64,000 nucleotides of DNA from an uncultured Muribaculaceae bacterium (GTDB taxonomy: Bacteria; Bacteroidota; Bacteroidia; Bacteroidales; Muribaculaceae). This document shows positions 1 to 9,035 of the stretch, piece by piece. Location: the NCBI GenBank assembly GCA_910586975.1, contig CAJUKX010000007.1:35194-99193 (forward strand), read 5' to 3'. Position 1 is the stretch's first letter, and every line of letters begins with the position of its first letter. Under the pieces are notes generated by a model. It made no database searches. It was given only the letters and a program-made list of their open reading frames with translations, and was not told the DNA's origin. A program made the position numbers and the translations under genes.

Positions 1-1101
1 CATACCGCCCTCGCCTACCCATATTTTCACTTCCTGGTCGTTGCCAAGGGTGTCTTTAAGCAGCATGTTGCTGTCGCGCAATTCGTTGTAGTTGTCTACA
101 CCGCGTCCGTTACGCAGTATGTAGGGCTGCGATATGGCCACCAGGTTCACACCGTCTTTTTTCAGCTCTGTGAGCATCTTGCGCGGGTCGGGCCACTGTT
201 CGGGGTCCCAGGCCAGGCGTCCCATATCCTGTTCCTTGCCATACCAGTACAGGTCGAGCACAATGCCGTCTACGGGGTATCCGGCACGCTTCAGGGTGTC
301 AATCACGCCCAAGGTTTCCTTCTGTGTCTTATAGCCGTACTTTGATGTTATATAGCCCAGCGACCAGAACGGGGGCAGATCCTGACGGCCTGTGAGGGCC
401 GACAGCTGCTCGGTGACATCGGCCAGGGTCTTGGCACCGTTGATGTAGTAGTAGCTCACCGGACGCGGATTATCGGTGATATACTTTATGGGGTTTGACA
501 GAATCATCTCGGCACGGGCGTAGTCGTCGAATAGCAATGCGAAACCGTCTGACGATATAATCAGCGGCATGGTGATATTCATCTGCGAGATACGGGGGTC
601 GGTGCCTGTGTATCCGTAGTTCTGACGGTTGTACATCACCAGTGTATCGCCGCGCATATTCAGTTTGTGTCCACGCTCGCCGGCACCGTACAGAGAGCCG
701 GTCGAGGTGGTGAAGAGGTCAATCTCGGCCCGGCCGTCGCTGATGATGCGTTCGCCCGGGTCGGTGACGGTGCTTCCGGCGCCTGAGGTTATTACGAGCG
801 AACCGGTGCGGTCGTCAATCGAGGCTGTAACACCGGCGGCGGTGGTGAGGGTACTCACATAGCTGCCCAGTACCGAAGTCTGAGCCACGGTAGTGGAGGC
901 CGCGGGCAGCACAGTGGCGCGCGAAGGCAGCGGCTGCTCGCCCAGCGCATTGTTTGTAACACGCAATATGTTTTCGTTGATGGCTTCAACCGTCACGGTT
1001 CGGCCCGAGGATGTAGTGGTGGCAATGGAGTTGCGCGCCACGCGTGCGTTGGCACTCAGCGACAATACCACAATCCCTGTAATAAGTACTTTACGATACA
1101 T
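1..1101 (-). CDS. Glycoside hydrolase family 31 protein (N-terminal part, cut by window edge)
   Basis: The leftward frame encodes a secreted alpha-glycosidase of family GH31 (alpha-glucosidase/alpha-xylosidase type). Reading from ATG at 1101 it gives a hydrophobic signal peptide (VLITGIVVLSLSANA), then the GH31 N-terminal beta-sandwich hallmarks YGAGERGHKLN, and LPPFWSLGYITSKYGY followed by GYPVDGIVLDLYWYG at the start of the catalytic barrel. The catalytic aspartates lie beyond base 1. A GTG at 1110 in the same frame would add three residues including two lysines and may be the real start. The exact substrate cannot be told. Its role would be trimming alpha-linked glycans in the periplasm or at the cell surface. 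Confidence 0.88.
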   Translation of the reverse strand, partial: MYRKVLITGIVVLSLSANARVARNSIATTTSSGRTVTVEAINENILRVTNNALGEQPLPSRATVLPAASTTVAQTSVLGSYVSTLTTAAGVTASIDDRTGSLVITSGAGSTVTDPGERIISDGRAEIDLFTTSTGSLYGAGERGHKLNMRGDTLVMYNRQNYGYTGTDPRISQMNITMPLIISSDGFALLFDDYARAEMILSNPIKYITDNPRPVSYYYINGAKTLADVTEQLSALTGRQDLPPFWSLGYITSKYGYKTQKETLGVIDTLKRAGYPVDGIVLDLYWYGKEQDMGRLAWDPEQWPDPRKMLTELKKDGVNLVAISQPYILRNGRGVDNYNELRDSNMLLKDTLGNDQEVKIWVGEGGM

Positions 1102-1142
1102 CTTTTTCACTAATGTCTTTTTTGTAGTATTTTTCGGTTCAA

Positions 1143-2939
1143 TCACTTAGTCTTGGCGGGGTCTACGCGGTTGAGATAAGACTGCACCTTGATGGAGTTG
1201 TCGCTCTCGCCCTTGCAGTAAGTGCCCTCGGGTTTGAAAACCTTCTTACGGAAACCTTCTCCGGCATGATGGGCCACCTTAGAGAAACGTTTTGACTTGG
1301 AAAGTTTCTTTCCCCAGTCTTTTTCAAGCGTTGTGAGCCTGAAATTGTTCATATCGGCAAAGAGTCCGCGCAATTCCGGGAATTTCTCGAGGTCCTGACG
1401 TGTCCACACCTCATGGGTATCGAGGTATGTGATGGCCTGGGCCGACACGGGGGCGTTGTTTACACCCGAGCTTGCAGTTGCGGCAGGCTCCTCTTTTTTC
1501 TTGTTGTCTTTATCTTCTTTTTTATCAGGGGTTTCGGCAGACTTGGCTGCTGTGGCCGCGGGCTTGGAGTCGCTGTCGCTGTTGACGGCCACTTCCTCGA
1601 GCTGCGAGATTACATCGGGCTCGGTGTCCTTGTTTTCGCTGTCGCATCCGGGCAGCAGCCAGCCCAACAACAGCCCCAGTATAAGACCGGCGGCCGCACC
1701 TATGGCATAGTTGCGCCACGAAGCTGCGCCACCTGCTCCTCCGGTATAGGCCAGGTGATTGCTGCGGCCCTGTCCTTCGCGTATTTCATCAAGCAGCGAG
1801 TAGCCCTCTATTGGACTGGCGCTGATCTCGCGCTTGGTATGAATCTCAAAGTGGATGGGCGCACCAAGCTCCGACGATTTCACCGGCAGCTCAAAGCGGT
1901 ATATCTTGCGTGGCTCCTGAAGCTGAATCAGGGCCTGGGTGGTGGCGGCAAGGTCGAGCGTGCCGCGGAACGAGGCATAGCCCGGAGCCGTGATATTGAC
2001 TTCGGCTCTTTTAAGTTCCTGCAGTGTGAACGACTTGGGTTCGTTGATTTCTATTCCGTTTACTGTAATGGTTGCATCCTGCACCACGTTTTTCGACACA
2101 TGCGAGGTGATGTAGAACGATGATGTAGAGATAGTCTTGCGGCTGTCGGCCGTCGACATTGTTTCAACCTGCAGGTTGGCTTCATCAACGGTGATAAACT
2201 GCTTCTTGTCTTCAAATCCGCCTCGGCGCCATACTATCTCAACCTCGCCGCCCAGCGGTACGTAGAACGGACGGTCGAAAACATGGCGGTAGAGGTAGGG
2301 TGAGAATCCATCGGGATCGGCCGGCGGCGGCAACAGGGGTACATTATCAGCTATGCGCACATCGGTAAGGTCGGGAGCATTGCAGTTTATGCCAAGGGCG
2401 GCGTCTACCAATACCACACCGGCAAACTTCAGATATTCGGGCTGATACAGATGTTCGGCAAAGAAGTCTTCAAGGGCATGGGGAGTGCCTTCGCCATAAT
2501 AACATACTGCATATTCGCGACCCTCAGAGGCTACCGCAGCGGCCACATCGGTGGCTACCGGATACTCCTTTGAGAACATTTCATGCAGCTCGGCCACATC
2601 GGTATCGCTCACACTCGGGTTTGAAATCATACGGGTGGTGCGCTTGACCACAGCGGCCATCTCCTCACGGGTTATAATCATGCCCGTAGGCACGAATATG
2701 GTGGTGGCCAGATGGTTGAGCGGCTTATCGGGAATGGTGCGTATGATGGTGAAGAATGCTCCCAAGTCGATGTACGACAGTATATAGAAAAGATTTTTTT
2801 CGTCAGGATTATAATCAATGCATTCAAGGGCATTGCTCAAGTCGTGGATGTGGCGTTGCACATTCTCCGACGGATTGAAATTGCGGATGCTCTTGAAACC
2901 TCGCAGCGATTTATAGATATATAATTGGAGTTTGTTCAT
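1143..2939 (-). CDS. Single-pass membrane protein of unknown function
   Basis: A 598-residue protein I do not recognise. ATG at 2939 is the first ATG; the frame opens six bases earlier only with TTG. Residues 1-400 look cytoplasmic, with a stretch near 285-345 (ATITVNGIEI ... APGYASFRGTL) that resembles a PEGA-like beta domain. A clear transmembrane segment lies near 411-429 (AIGAAAGLILGLLLGWLL), followed by a Ser/Asp/Lys/Glu-rich low-complexity linker to about 500 and a basic C-terminal domain. It has no signal peptide, so the N-terminal part is probably inside. A TACCTTTG box lies at 2964-2971. It is separate from the nadB pair upstream. Confidence 0.75.
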   Translation of the reverse strand: MNKLQLYIYKSLRGFKSIRNFNPSENVQRHIHDLSNALECIDYNPDEKNLFYILSYIDLGAFFTIIRTIPDKPLNHLATTIFVPTGMIITREEMAAVVKRTTRMISNPSVSDTDVAELHEMFSKEYPVATDVAAAVASEGREYAVCYYGEGTPHALEDFFAEHLYQPEYLKFAGVVLVDAALGINCNAPDLTDVRIADNVPLLPPPADPDGFSPYLYRHVFDRPFYVPLGGEVEIVWRRGGFEDKKQFITVDEANLQVETMSTADSRKTISTSSFYITSHVSKNVVQDATITVNGIEINEPKSFTLQELKRAEVNITAPGYASFRGTLDLAATTQALIQLQEPRKIYRFELPVKSSELGAPIHFEIHTKREISASPIEGYSLLDEIREGQGRSNHLAYTGGAGGAASWRNYAIGAAAGLILGLLLGWLLPGCDSENKDTEPDVISQLEEVAVNSDSDSKPAATAAKSAETPDKKEDKDNKKKEEPAATASSGVNNAPVSAQAITYLDTHEVWTRQDLEKFPELRGLFADMNNFRLTTLEKDWGKKLSKSKRFSKVAHHAGEGFRKKVFKPEGTYCKGESDNSIKVQSYLNRVDPAKTK

Positions 2940-2963
2940 TTTCAATGAATTTCAATGTACTTG

Positions 2964-2971
2964 CAAAGGTA
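2964..2971 (-). promoter_or_regulatory. Bacteroidota -7 box (TACCTTTG)
   Basis: On the minus strand TACCTTTG matches TAnnTTTG and sits 24 bases upstream of the ATG at 2939. No good TTTG lies at the usual distance of 19-21 bases, so the -33 element is weak or absent. Confidence 0.45.
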
Positions 2972-3016
2972 CAAAAAATAACTGAAAAAGAAAAAACAAA
3001 GCCACGGGCCGGGTAA

Positions 3017-3652
3017 TTATATCCAGCCCTGTTCTATGCCGGTGGCGATGCGGTCGATGATGGCGTCGTTGCGGTCTTTTGTAGGTTTGAAGTCGCTCTT
3101 AAGGCTCACGCCGAACAGTTTGCCGAAGCCTTGCCAAAACGAGGCCCTGAATGAGCCTAAGAAGGCTTTCACTATCTCGTAGCCGGTCTGATTGGTCTCG
3201 CGCTGTATGAGCTTGACGAGCACACGGGCCTGGTTGCGGCTGAATTTCTTGAGCACGGGCTTGTACTCCTCAAACAGGTCTTTTTCCATACGTTTGAGGT
3301 ATTGTTCGCGCTCCTTGGTGGTGGGGAAGGTTTCTATGTATTCGTATGTTTCGATGAGTGTTTCGGCTATGAGCTTGGCGTAGGGCAGAGTGCGGCGCAC
3401 ATCGCGCACGGTGCGCCAGTAGAATTGCTCTTCTTTCTTGTTCTTGAATTTAAGTTTCGGGAAACAGGTGATTTCGTTGAGCATCAGCACCAGTATGGTA
3501 TCGCCCTGCTCGTCAATGCGGTAGCTGTAGCCGGTATAGGTCTCGTTGCGGCCTGAGCCCGGATTATAAAGTGAGCGCTGCGACGCTGCTGTCGGCGCCA
3601 CAAGGGCCGACAGCAGTATGACAGTGAGAAGAGAGAACAGCGCTTTTTTCAT
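3017..3652 (-). CDS. DUF4294 domain-containing exported protein
   Basis: A 211-residue protein with an N-terminal signal peptide (FSLLTVILLSALVAPTAAS). The core carries the DUF4294 pattern: LNEITCFPKLKFKN, then YWRTVRDVRRTLPYAKL, and FSRNQARVLVKLIQRETNQTGY. The function of the family is unknown; it is widespread in Bacteroidota and probably acts in the periplasm. The start overlaps the nadB stop by four bases (3649-3652), so the two are translationally coupled and co-transcribed from the nadB promoter. Confidence 0.85.
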   Translation of the reverse strand: MKKALFSLLTVILLSALVAPTAASQRSLYNPGSGRNETYTGYSYRIDEQGDTILVLMLNEITCFPKLKFKNKKEEQFYWRTVRDVRRTLPYAKLIAETLIETYEYIETFPTTKEREQYLKRMEKDLFEEYKPVLKKFSRNQARVLVKLIQRETNQTGYEIVKAFLGSFRASFWQGFGKLFGVSLKSDFKPTKDRNDAIIDRIATGIEQGWI

Positions 3653-5217
3653 TTAACGGGTGGATAGTCGAGTGTGTAGTGCAGACCTCGGCTTTCCTTG
3701 CGTTCCTTGGCCTGACGCATTATGAGGTAACCTACGTTGATTATGTTGCGCAGCTCGCAGATTTCGCGCGAGGCTTTGGAGCATTTGAAGAGTTTTTCGG
3801 TTTCTTCGTAGAGGATGTCGAGGCGGTTCCATGCACGGTTAAGACGCAGGTTAGACCGTACTATACCAACGTATGTACCCATTATCTGGTTCACCTCGCG
3901 TATTGATTGGGTGATGAGTACCATTTCCTCGGGGTGACGTGTGCCTTCATCGTTCCACTCGGGCACATCGTGGCGTATGGTGATGCCGTTGATGCGGCTC
4001 ACGGCGTGGCGGGCAGCGGCGTCGGCATATACCACCGCTTCAATCAGAGAGTTGGAAGCCAGACGGTTGCCGCCGTGCAGCCCTGTGCAAGAGCATTCGC
4101 CCAGAGCATAGAGCCGGTCAATGCTCGACTGGCCGTTAAGATCAACCTTGATACCGCCGCACAGGTAGTGGGCAGCCGGAGCCACCGGTATGTAGTCCTT
4201 GGTGATGTCTATACCCAGTTCAAGGCAGTGCTTGTAGATATTGGGGAAGTGGTGGCGGGTCTCCTCGGCATCCTTGTGGGTTACATCAAGGAAAACATGG
4301 TCGTCGCCGTTGAGCTTCATTTCCGAGTCGATGGCACGTGCCACCACATCGCGCGGAGCCAGCTCCATGCGGTCGTCGTACTTACCCATGAAGCGCTCGC
4401 CCTTGAGGTTGCGCAATACGGCTCCGTAGCCGCGCATGGCCTCGGTGATGAGGAACGAGGGGCGGTCGCCGGGATGGAAAAGCGCTGTGGGGTGGAACTG
4501 TATGAATTCCATATCCTTCACGGTGCCCTTGGCACGATACACCATGGCAATGCCGTCGCCTGTGGCCACAAGCGGATTTGTAGTAGTCTGGTAAACAGCA
4601 CCCACGCCACCGGTAGCCATTACAGTGATCTTTGAAAGGAATGTATCGACAGTACCGCTCTGCTCGTTGAGCACGTATGCGCCGTAACAGGTGATGTCGG
4701 GGGTGCGGCGTGTAACAATCTTGCCCAGATGATGCTGGGTGATGATTTCAATGGCAAAGTGATGGTCGAATACGTCGATGTTCTTGTTTTGCCGGACAGC
4801 TTCGATAAGGCTTTCCTGAATTTCAAAACCCGTATTGTCGGCGTGATGCAGAATGCGGAATTCAGAGTGGCCGCCCTCGCGGTGCAGGTCAAACGAGCCG
4901 TCGTCCTTCTTGTCAAAATCCACACCCCAGCCAATTAGCTGCCGTATCTGCTCGGGCGCACCCTTCACCACCTGCTCCACGGCATCCTTGTCAGATAGCC
5001 AATCACCTGCCACCATAGTGTCGTGGATATGCTTGTCAAAGTCGTCGACGAGCAGATTTGTTACCGAGGCCACACCACCCTGAGCCAGAGCGGTATTGGC
5101 TTCCTCAAGAGTAGTTTTGCATATAAGGGCCACCTTGGCATTGTCGGCCACCTTCAAGGCAAAACTCATACCGGCTATTCCGGAGCCGATAACGAGGTAA
5201 TCGTATTCGTAAATCAT
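3649..5217 (-). CDS. nadB: L-aspartate oxidase
   Basis: A 522-residue flavoprotein that oxidises L-aspartate to iminoaspartate, the first step of de novo NAD synthesis. Visible features: the FAD dinucleotide-binding glycines IGSGIAG at residues 10-16, TALAQGGVASV, the REGGHS segment, MEFIQFHPTALF, and CTGLHGGNRLASNSL typical of the succinate dehydrogenase/fumarate reductase flavoprotein family. Length is normal. The next enzyme, quinolinate synthase, is also in this window (nadA, 46820-47776) but far away. A good promoter lies directly upstream, and the gene leads a two-gene operon with the DUF4294 gene. Confidence 0.95.
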   Translation of the reverse strand: MIYEYDYLVIGSGIAGMSFALKVADNAKVALICKTTLEEANTALAQGGVASVTNLLVDDFDKHIHDTMVAGDWLSDKDAVEQVVKGAPEQIRQLIGWGVDFDKKDDGSFDLHREGGHSEFRILHHADNTGFEIQESLIEAVRQNKNIDVFDHHFAIEIITQHHLGKIVTRRTPDITCYGAYVLNEQSGTVDTFLSKITVMATGGVGAVYQTTTNPLVATGDGIAMVYRAKGTVKDMEFIQFHPTALFHPGDRPSFLITEAMRGYGAVLRNLKGERFMGKYDDRMELAPRDVVARAIDSEMKLNGDDHVFLDVTHKDAEETRHHFPNIYKHCLELGIDITKDYIPVAPAAHYLCGGIKVDLNGQSSIDRLYALGECSCTGLHGGNRLASNSLIEAVVYADAAARHAVSRINGITIRHDVPEWNDEGTRHPEEMVLITQSIREVNQIMGTYVGIVRSNLRLNRAWNRLDILYEETEKLFKCSKASREICELRNIINVGYLIMRQAKERKESRGLHYTLDYPPVK

Positions 5218-5239
5218 TTTAGGGCAATGTTATTTGCTG

Positions 5240-5270
5240 CAAAAATACAAAATATTGAACAAATCACAAA
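5240..5270 (-). promoter_or_regulatory. nadB promoter (-33 TTTG, -7 TATTTTTG)
   Basis: On the minus strand TTTG (5270-5267) is followed after 19 bases by TATTTTTG (5247-5240), the Bacteroidota primary-sigma pattern. The predicted start of transcription is near 5235, giving a leader of less than 20 bases before the nadB ATG at 5217. Confidence 0.65.
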
Positions 5271-5484
5271 AAAAAGTGCACAGGTGGTTCGGCACACTTC
5301 ATGCAAGCAATGTCCGGAGCCGGGGCTGTAGCGTTCAATTTAACATGCAACTACCATAAATGAGTCTTTCTGCAGAAAAGCGCTGCGTGATTACCGAAAG
5401 AACGAATGGGTTGTGCAATCGAAACCTTATGGTCAAGACCTCAGGAGCGATTTACAACACTGTGGCGATTAGTGCAACAAGAAC

Positions 5485-6633
5485 CTATTTAAAGCGAATC
5501 TGAAGATTTAATTTTATGTATAGCATACCGTTATCCTCAAAGAGCCAACCAAAAAAGTATTTCTTTTTAGGATTAGTACGTGGATACCCCGGATTATTTT
5601 CATCTTCGCTTGTAGAAGCAGTTTCAAATTTTGTATTATTGAAAAGGTAGTCAAGAAAACGGTTCAATTCGTAAATATGGTAACACAATACATCTCCATC
5701 CTCTTTGACGATGATTTGGCCGCCGGTTGCATCGTAGCGACCCGTCCAAGGTCTTTCAGGCACCATTCCAAGAGAGCAGTCTTGCAGGAAACGTTTAATC
5801 TTATATTCGTAGACTTCTCCGTGGTTCTCAATATCAAAGCCGAGTGGATTATTCTCAGTGAGAATTTTAACACAAGAATTCACATCTGTAACCTGATTAT
5901 AGAAACGTATGAGAAGTAATTGCGAAAGCAAATAAGGCATATCACCGTCAATGGTACGGAGATTCTGATAGAAACAATTAGATTGAACACTATCGAAAGT
6001 AATTTCTGCTTTGTAATCATTTATCAGCTTGATAATACGACTTGACAAGCGCTTGTTGTTGCCATAGGTTTCCCTGTTAAAAGCATCAACGTCTATAGTC
6101 ATATCTGACGGCAATTTTACCTTAAAAACGAAATTGGTGCCAGGTCCGGCATTAAATAACGAACTGTCAGCACCGAGAAACGATTTGATGCTGAAGCCAA
6201 GTGTCTGAGCCATTCCACAATGGAAATCTTCAATCTTAATCGTTATGTCTCGTTTTGCACCTGCTCCGCGCTGAACGGAAGTAATTTTAAGTTCAGAGAG
6301 AAAGCGAACAGCTGAAGTATGAATTTTAATTTTTGTTTGAATCTCATTCAAAAGAAGATTTGCCTCATCTGCAAATTTTATTATAGGCATGGAGAAACGC
6401 TCGACATCACCCGTCCTTTTATTAGTAACTTCAACCGAAACCATGTCGTCTTCACGAACATAGTTATTGGTAGTAGCAGTTTCTTCGCGGATGATAGCGA
6501 GGATTTTATAGAATTCTTCCGGAATAGCGTTGAGATTATCGTCTGCCACATTCATCTTGCCTTGTGCAAGCAAGCGAAAAAGGACATATACCTCACTCCA
6601 CTCTCCGACGTTACCTTTGATTGTTGTTGCCAT
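5485..6633 (-). CDS. HpaII-family type II restriction endonuclease
   Basis: A 382-residue endonuclease of the HpaII family, expected to cut CCGG when unmodified. The N-terminus IKGNVGEWSEVYVLFRLL followed by AQGKMNVADDNLNAI is the family signature. ATG at 6633 is chosen because it places GNVGEW at the correct distance from the N-terminus and leaves 7 bases after the methyltransferase stop. An in-frame ATG at 6657 would prepend a Phe-rich stretch overlapping that gene. The gene is last in a vsr-methylase-nuclease operon and is visibly AT-richer than its flanks, which fits horizontal acquisition. CCGG specificity is inferred from the family. Confidence 0.88.
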   Translation of the reverse strand: MATTIKGNVGEWSEVYVLFRLLAQGKMNVADDNLNAIPEEFYKILAIIREETATTNNYVREDDMVSVEVTNKRTGDVERFSMPIIKFADEANLLLNEIQTKIKIHTSAVRFLSELKITSVQRGAGAKRDITIKIEDFHCGMAQTLGFSIKSFLGADSSLFNAGPGTNFVFKVKLPSDMTIDVDAFNRETYGNNKRLSSRIIKLINDYKAEITFDSVQSNCFYQNLRTIDGDMPYLLSQLLLIRFYNQVTDVNSCVKILTENNPLGFDIENHGEVYEYKIKRFLQDCSLGMVPERPWTGRYDATGGQIIVKEDGDVLCYHIYELNRFLDYLFNNTKFETASTSEDENNPGYPRTNPKKKYFFGWLFEDNGMLYIKLNLQIRFK

Positions 6634-6640
6634 ATCGTTG

Positions 6641-8002
6641 TTAAAGAAGAAGAACATTGTGGTCAAATAATGTTGTGAGTAATTGTTGTGCGGTTGCTTG
6701 AATGGCAGGAACGGCAACTGAGTTTCCGAATTGCTTGTAAGCGGAAGCGTCAGCGACCGGGATTTGGAAAACGGGAGCACCGTCTCCATTGTCATATACC
6801 GGGTAGCCTTGCAAAGCACCCCATTCACGCGGAGTCATTCTGCGCCATCCTTCCTTGTTGTATTCACCTTTGATGCGAGTGGTCGGCGTGAGGTCGGTCT
6901 GGCGAGTGTCAATAACAATATTGCGCTCTCGGCCCATACCACCAACAACTATAGCGTTGGCGACTTCGTTGTCGCCGACTATCGCATAGCCGAAACCGTT
7001 ACCCTTACTCTCATGGCGAGCCTTATGGCGAATGAGTGTGTCAACGTATGTTGTTGACAGGTAGTATTTGGACGGTACCGGGTCTTTCTCGCGAATGTCG
7101 ATGAAGTGCTTGGTCACTTCTTTTTGTTCGGGATAGTGAAAGTCCTCTTTCGTTATGCCGAGGTCTTTACGGAAACCGACAATATAAATGCGCTCACGAT
7201 GCTGTGGCACACCGAAGTACATGGCATTTACAATCTGAGGGTCAGGCACCATATAGCCGATTTCATCAAGAGTGTTCAAGATGGTTTTCAAAGTCTTGCC
7301 TTTATCGTGAATGGCAAGACCTTTCACGTTTTCAAGGAAGAAAGCCTTTGGTTGCTTGCGACGAAGAATCTCTGCAACATCAAAAAACAATGTTCCGCGG
7401 GTTTCCTCGAAGCCAAGCCGTTTGCCTGCAAGCGAAAATGCCTGACAAGGGAAGCCGGCACAAAGAATGTCGAAGTTATCAGGTATGTATTGCTTGGTCT
7501 GTTCGGAAGTTATATCGCCAAACGGCACTTCGCCATAGTTGGCAAAGTAAGTTTTTTGCGCTTGTGCATCCCATTCGGACGAGAACACACATTGACCTCC
7601 AAGGTTTTGAAATGCCATTCGGAAGCCTCCGATACCGGCAAAGAGGTCTATGAATGTAAATCTGGGATTCTTGGGACCCGGGAAAGGCACTTCGTTTAAA
7701 TCGTCAAACAGCGACCGCTGAAAAGGACTTAGTGATTCGCAAGCGATTGAGCAGTCAATATTGACCTTACTCGGTAAAGTAGAGTTAGTCCACGCATCAA
7801 TAAGGCTGTCAGCCTTGGATTGATAAATTTCGCCATGCTTTCTGTCTTTGAGCATGAGGGCGTGTGTAACAATAGCCAATTGAACCGAGAACGGGATAAT
7901 CTCTCCGTTCTCGTAGCAGGTACGCTCGTCGAATATCTGAACCGGGCCGGCTTTCTTATAACCCATATCCATCAGCGTAAAGGTCAATCTGTTTTTACTC
8001 AT
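6641..8002 (-). CDS. DNA (cytosine-5) methyltransferase of the HpaII-type system
   Basis: A 453-residue m5C methyltransferase that should protect the sites cut by the adjacent endonuclease. Motif I is FIDLFAGIGGF (117-127), the catalytic cysteine lies in GFPCQAFS (C186), motif VI is ENV (224-226), motif VIII is QHRERIYIVGF, and the C-terminal motifs RRMTPREWGALQGYP and KQFGNSVAVP are present. Residues 1-110 form an extra N-terminal region before motif I, which may be a regulatory DNA-binding part; that is inference. Its start overlaps the end of vsr by 8 bases. Confidence 0.95.
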   Translation of the reverse strand: MSKNRLTFTLMDMGYKKAGPVQIFDERTCYENGEIIPFSVQLAIVTHALMLKDRKHGEIYQSKADSLIDAWTNSTLPSKVNIDCSIACESLSPFQRSLFDDLNEVPFPGPKNPRFTFIDLFAGIGGFRMAFQNLGGQCVFSSEWDAQAQKTYFANYGEVPFGDITSEQTKQYIPDNFDILCAGFPCQAFSLAGKRLGFEETRGTLFFDVAEILRRKQPKAFFLENVKGLAIHDKGKTLKTILNTLDEIGYMVPDPQIVNAMYFGVPQHRERIYIVGFRKDLGITKEDFHYPEQKEVTKHFIDIREKDPVPSKYYLSTTYVDTLIRHKARHESKGNGFGYAIVGDNEVANAIVVGGMGRERNIVIDTRQTDLTPTTRIKGEYNKEGWRRMTPREWGALQGYPVYDNGDGAPVFQIPVADASAYKQFGNSVAVPAIQATAQQLLTTLFDHNVLLL

Positions 8003-8414
8003 TTTGAAGTTCCGTTATCAGATTTGAAAGAGTAATTTCTTTATTCTTTGATTTCAGCTGACATTGCCATATTTCAATAACACGCCACCCCATTTCATGG
8101 AGTTTGGCGATATTGATTTTGTCACGCTCAACATTTCCTGAAATTTTTCTTTGCCAAAAATCGTGATTGTTGACCGGGATAGTTGCATACTTGCAACCCC
8201 GGTGTCCGTGCCAGAAGCAACCGTTAATGAAAATGGCAACCTTATACTTCGGAAGAACAATATCGGGTTTGCCGGGCAAATCTTTACGATGCAGACGAAA
8301 ACGAAAGCCGTTGGCAAATAAAAAGCGTCGCACCAAGACCTCAGGTTTGGTGTTCTTGCTCTTAATATGTGACATACAACGACTCCGTTGTTCTTCCGAG
8401 AGTACATCAGCCAT
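7995..8414 (-). CDS. vsr: Very short patch repair endonuclease
   Basis: A 139-residue Vsr-family nickase that acts at T:G mismatches made by deamination of 5-methylcytosine. The sequence has SHIKSKNTKPE, the catalytic PGKPDIVLP (D51) and GCFWHGH (H69), at the same residue numbers as the active-site D51 and H69 of E. coli Vsr. The ATG at 8414 starts with MADVLSEEQRSRCMSHIK, as in the family; a longer frame from 8456 has no support. It is first in the cassette and would protect CCGG sites from C-to-T loss caused by the neighbouring methylase. Confidence 0.93.
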   Translation of the reverse strand: MADVLSEEQRSRCMSHIKSKNTKPEVLVRRFLFANGFRFRLHRKDLPGKPDIVLPKYKVAIFINGCFWHGHRGCKYATIPVNNHDFWQRKISGNVERDKINIAKLHEMGWRVIEIWQCQLKSKNKEITLSNLITELQNE

Positions 8415-8678
8415 TATATAAACAAAGTACTTCCTTGCAAGCAGACAAACGACCATGTCTTATTCGTAACTACAAGGAAGTTTCTTAATATGTTAAATAT
8501 AAGTTGTTTCTTACATTTGGCGGTCATTGTCTGCGCTTCACGTTATAAATTGCAAAGTTAACAATTTTCTTGGGATTCACTATAATTGCAGCAAAGGTAA
8601 TATAATATGTTAGCAAGATTTTTACTCACCCGATACAAGAATGGTTTGTGTAGGTAATTTTTATGACTTCAACGAACA

Positions 8679-8816
8679 TCATGTCTTATTATTCAGATCC
8701 GATAACACTCTTAGAGTCGCTTTCATCATAGCAAAATATATGCCGAAGTCAAGATATTTCTTGATGTTTTTGAGGTCTTTATTCTCAACGATGTCAATGG
8801 TCAAAGAGTCTGAAAA
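8679..8816 (-). pseudogene. Possible C-terminal gene remnant
   Basis: A minus-strand stretch of 45 codons runs without a stop to TGA at 8679-8681 and begins right after an in-frame TAA (8817-8819), with no start codon near its beginning. The translation has normal protein composition (TIDIVENKDLKNIKKYL ... FAMMKATLRVLSDL). It lies upstream of vsr in the same orientation. It could be the tail of a decayed gene brought in with the restriction cassette, or an accidental open stretch. Confidence 0.3.
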
Positions 8817-8930
8817 TTAGAATATTGAAAAGTAAAAAAAGCTAACTGTAATAGCCTGTTTCTTTAATATTAAATCTGTAGATTTGTTTTTCAATAAGAA
8901 CTCTCTGAGGATTACTTTGCTAATTCGCTT

Positions 8931-8958
8931 CATAACGGTTGCATTTGCAGCTGTTATG
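8931..8958. promoter_or_regulatory. Palindrome 1, candidate activator site
   Basis: CATAACgGttGCA / TGCagCtGTTATG forms an imperfect 28-bp palindrome. It is repeated in related form at 8971-9000 with centres 41 bp apart, about four helical turns. It lies about 177 bases upstream of the predicted sigma-54 start site, a usual enhancer position for NtrC-type activators. Confidence 0.5.
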
Positions 8959-8970
8959 GCTTAAAAACGG

Positions 8971-9000
8971 CTATAACGGTTTTGTTTGCAACTGTTATAG
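8971..9000. promoter_or_regulatory. Palindrome 2, candidate activator site
   Basis: CTATAACgGTT and AACtGTTATAG form a 30-bp imperfect palindrome that repeats the half-site ATAACNG...CNGTTAT of palindrome 1. Its centre is about 136 bases upstream of the predicted transcription start. Confidence 0.5.
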
Positions 9001-9035
9001 TGTGTGTACGGGTGGTGGCCGCGGGGTGGTCGCGG

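Noticed and set aside
5360..5503. 47-codon plus-strand ORF beside the restriction gene
   Set aside because: It overlaps the end of the endonuclease gene, has no promoter and its translation resembles no family I know.
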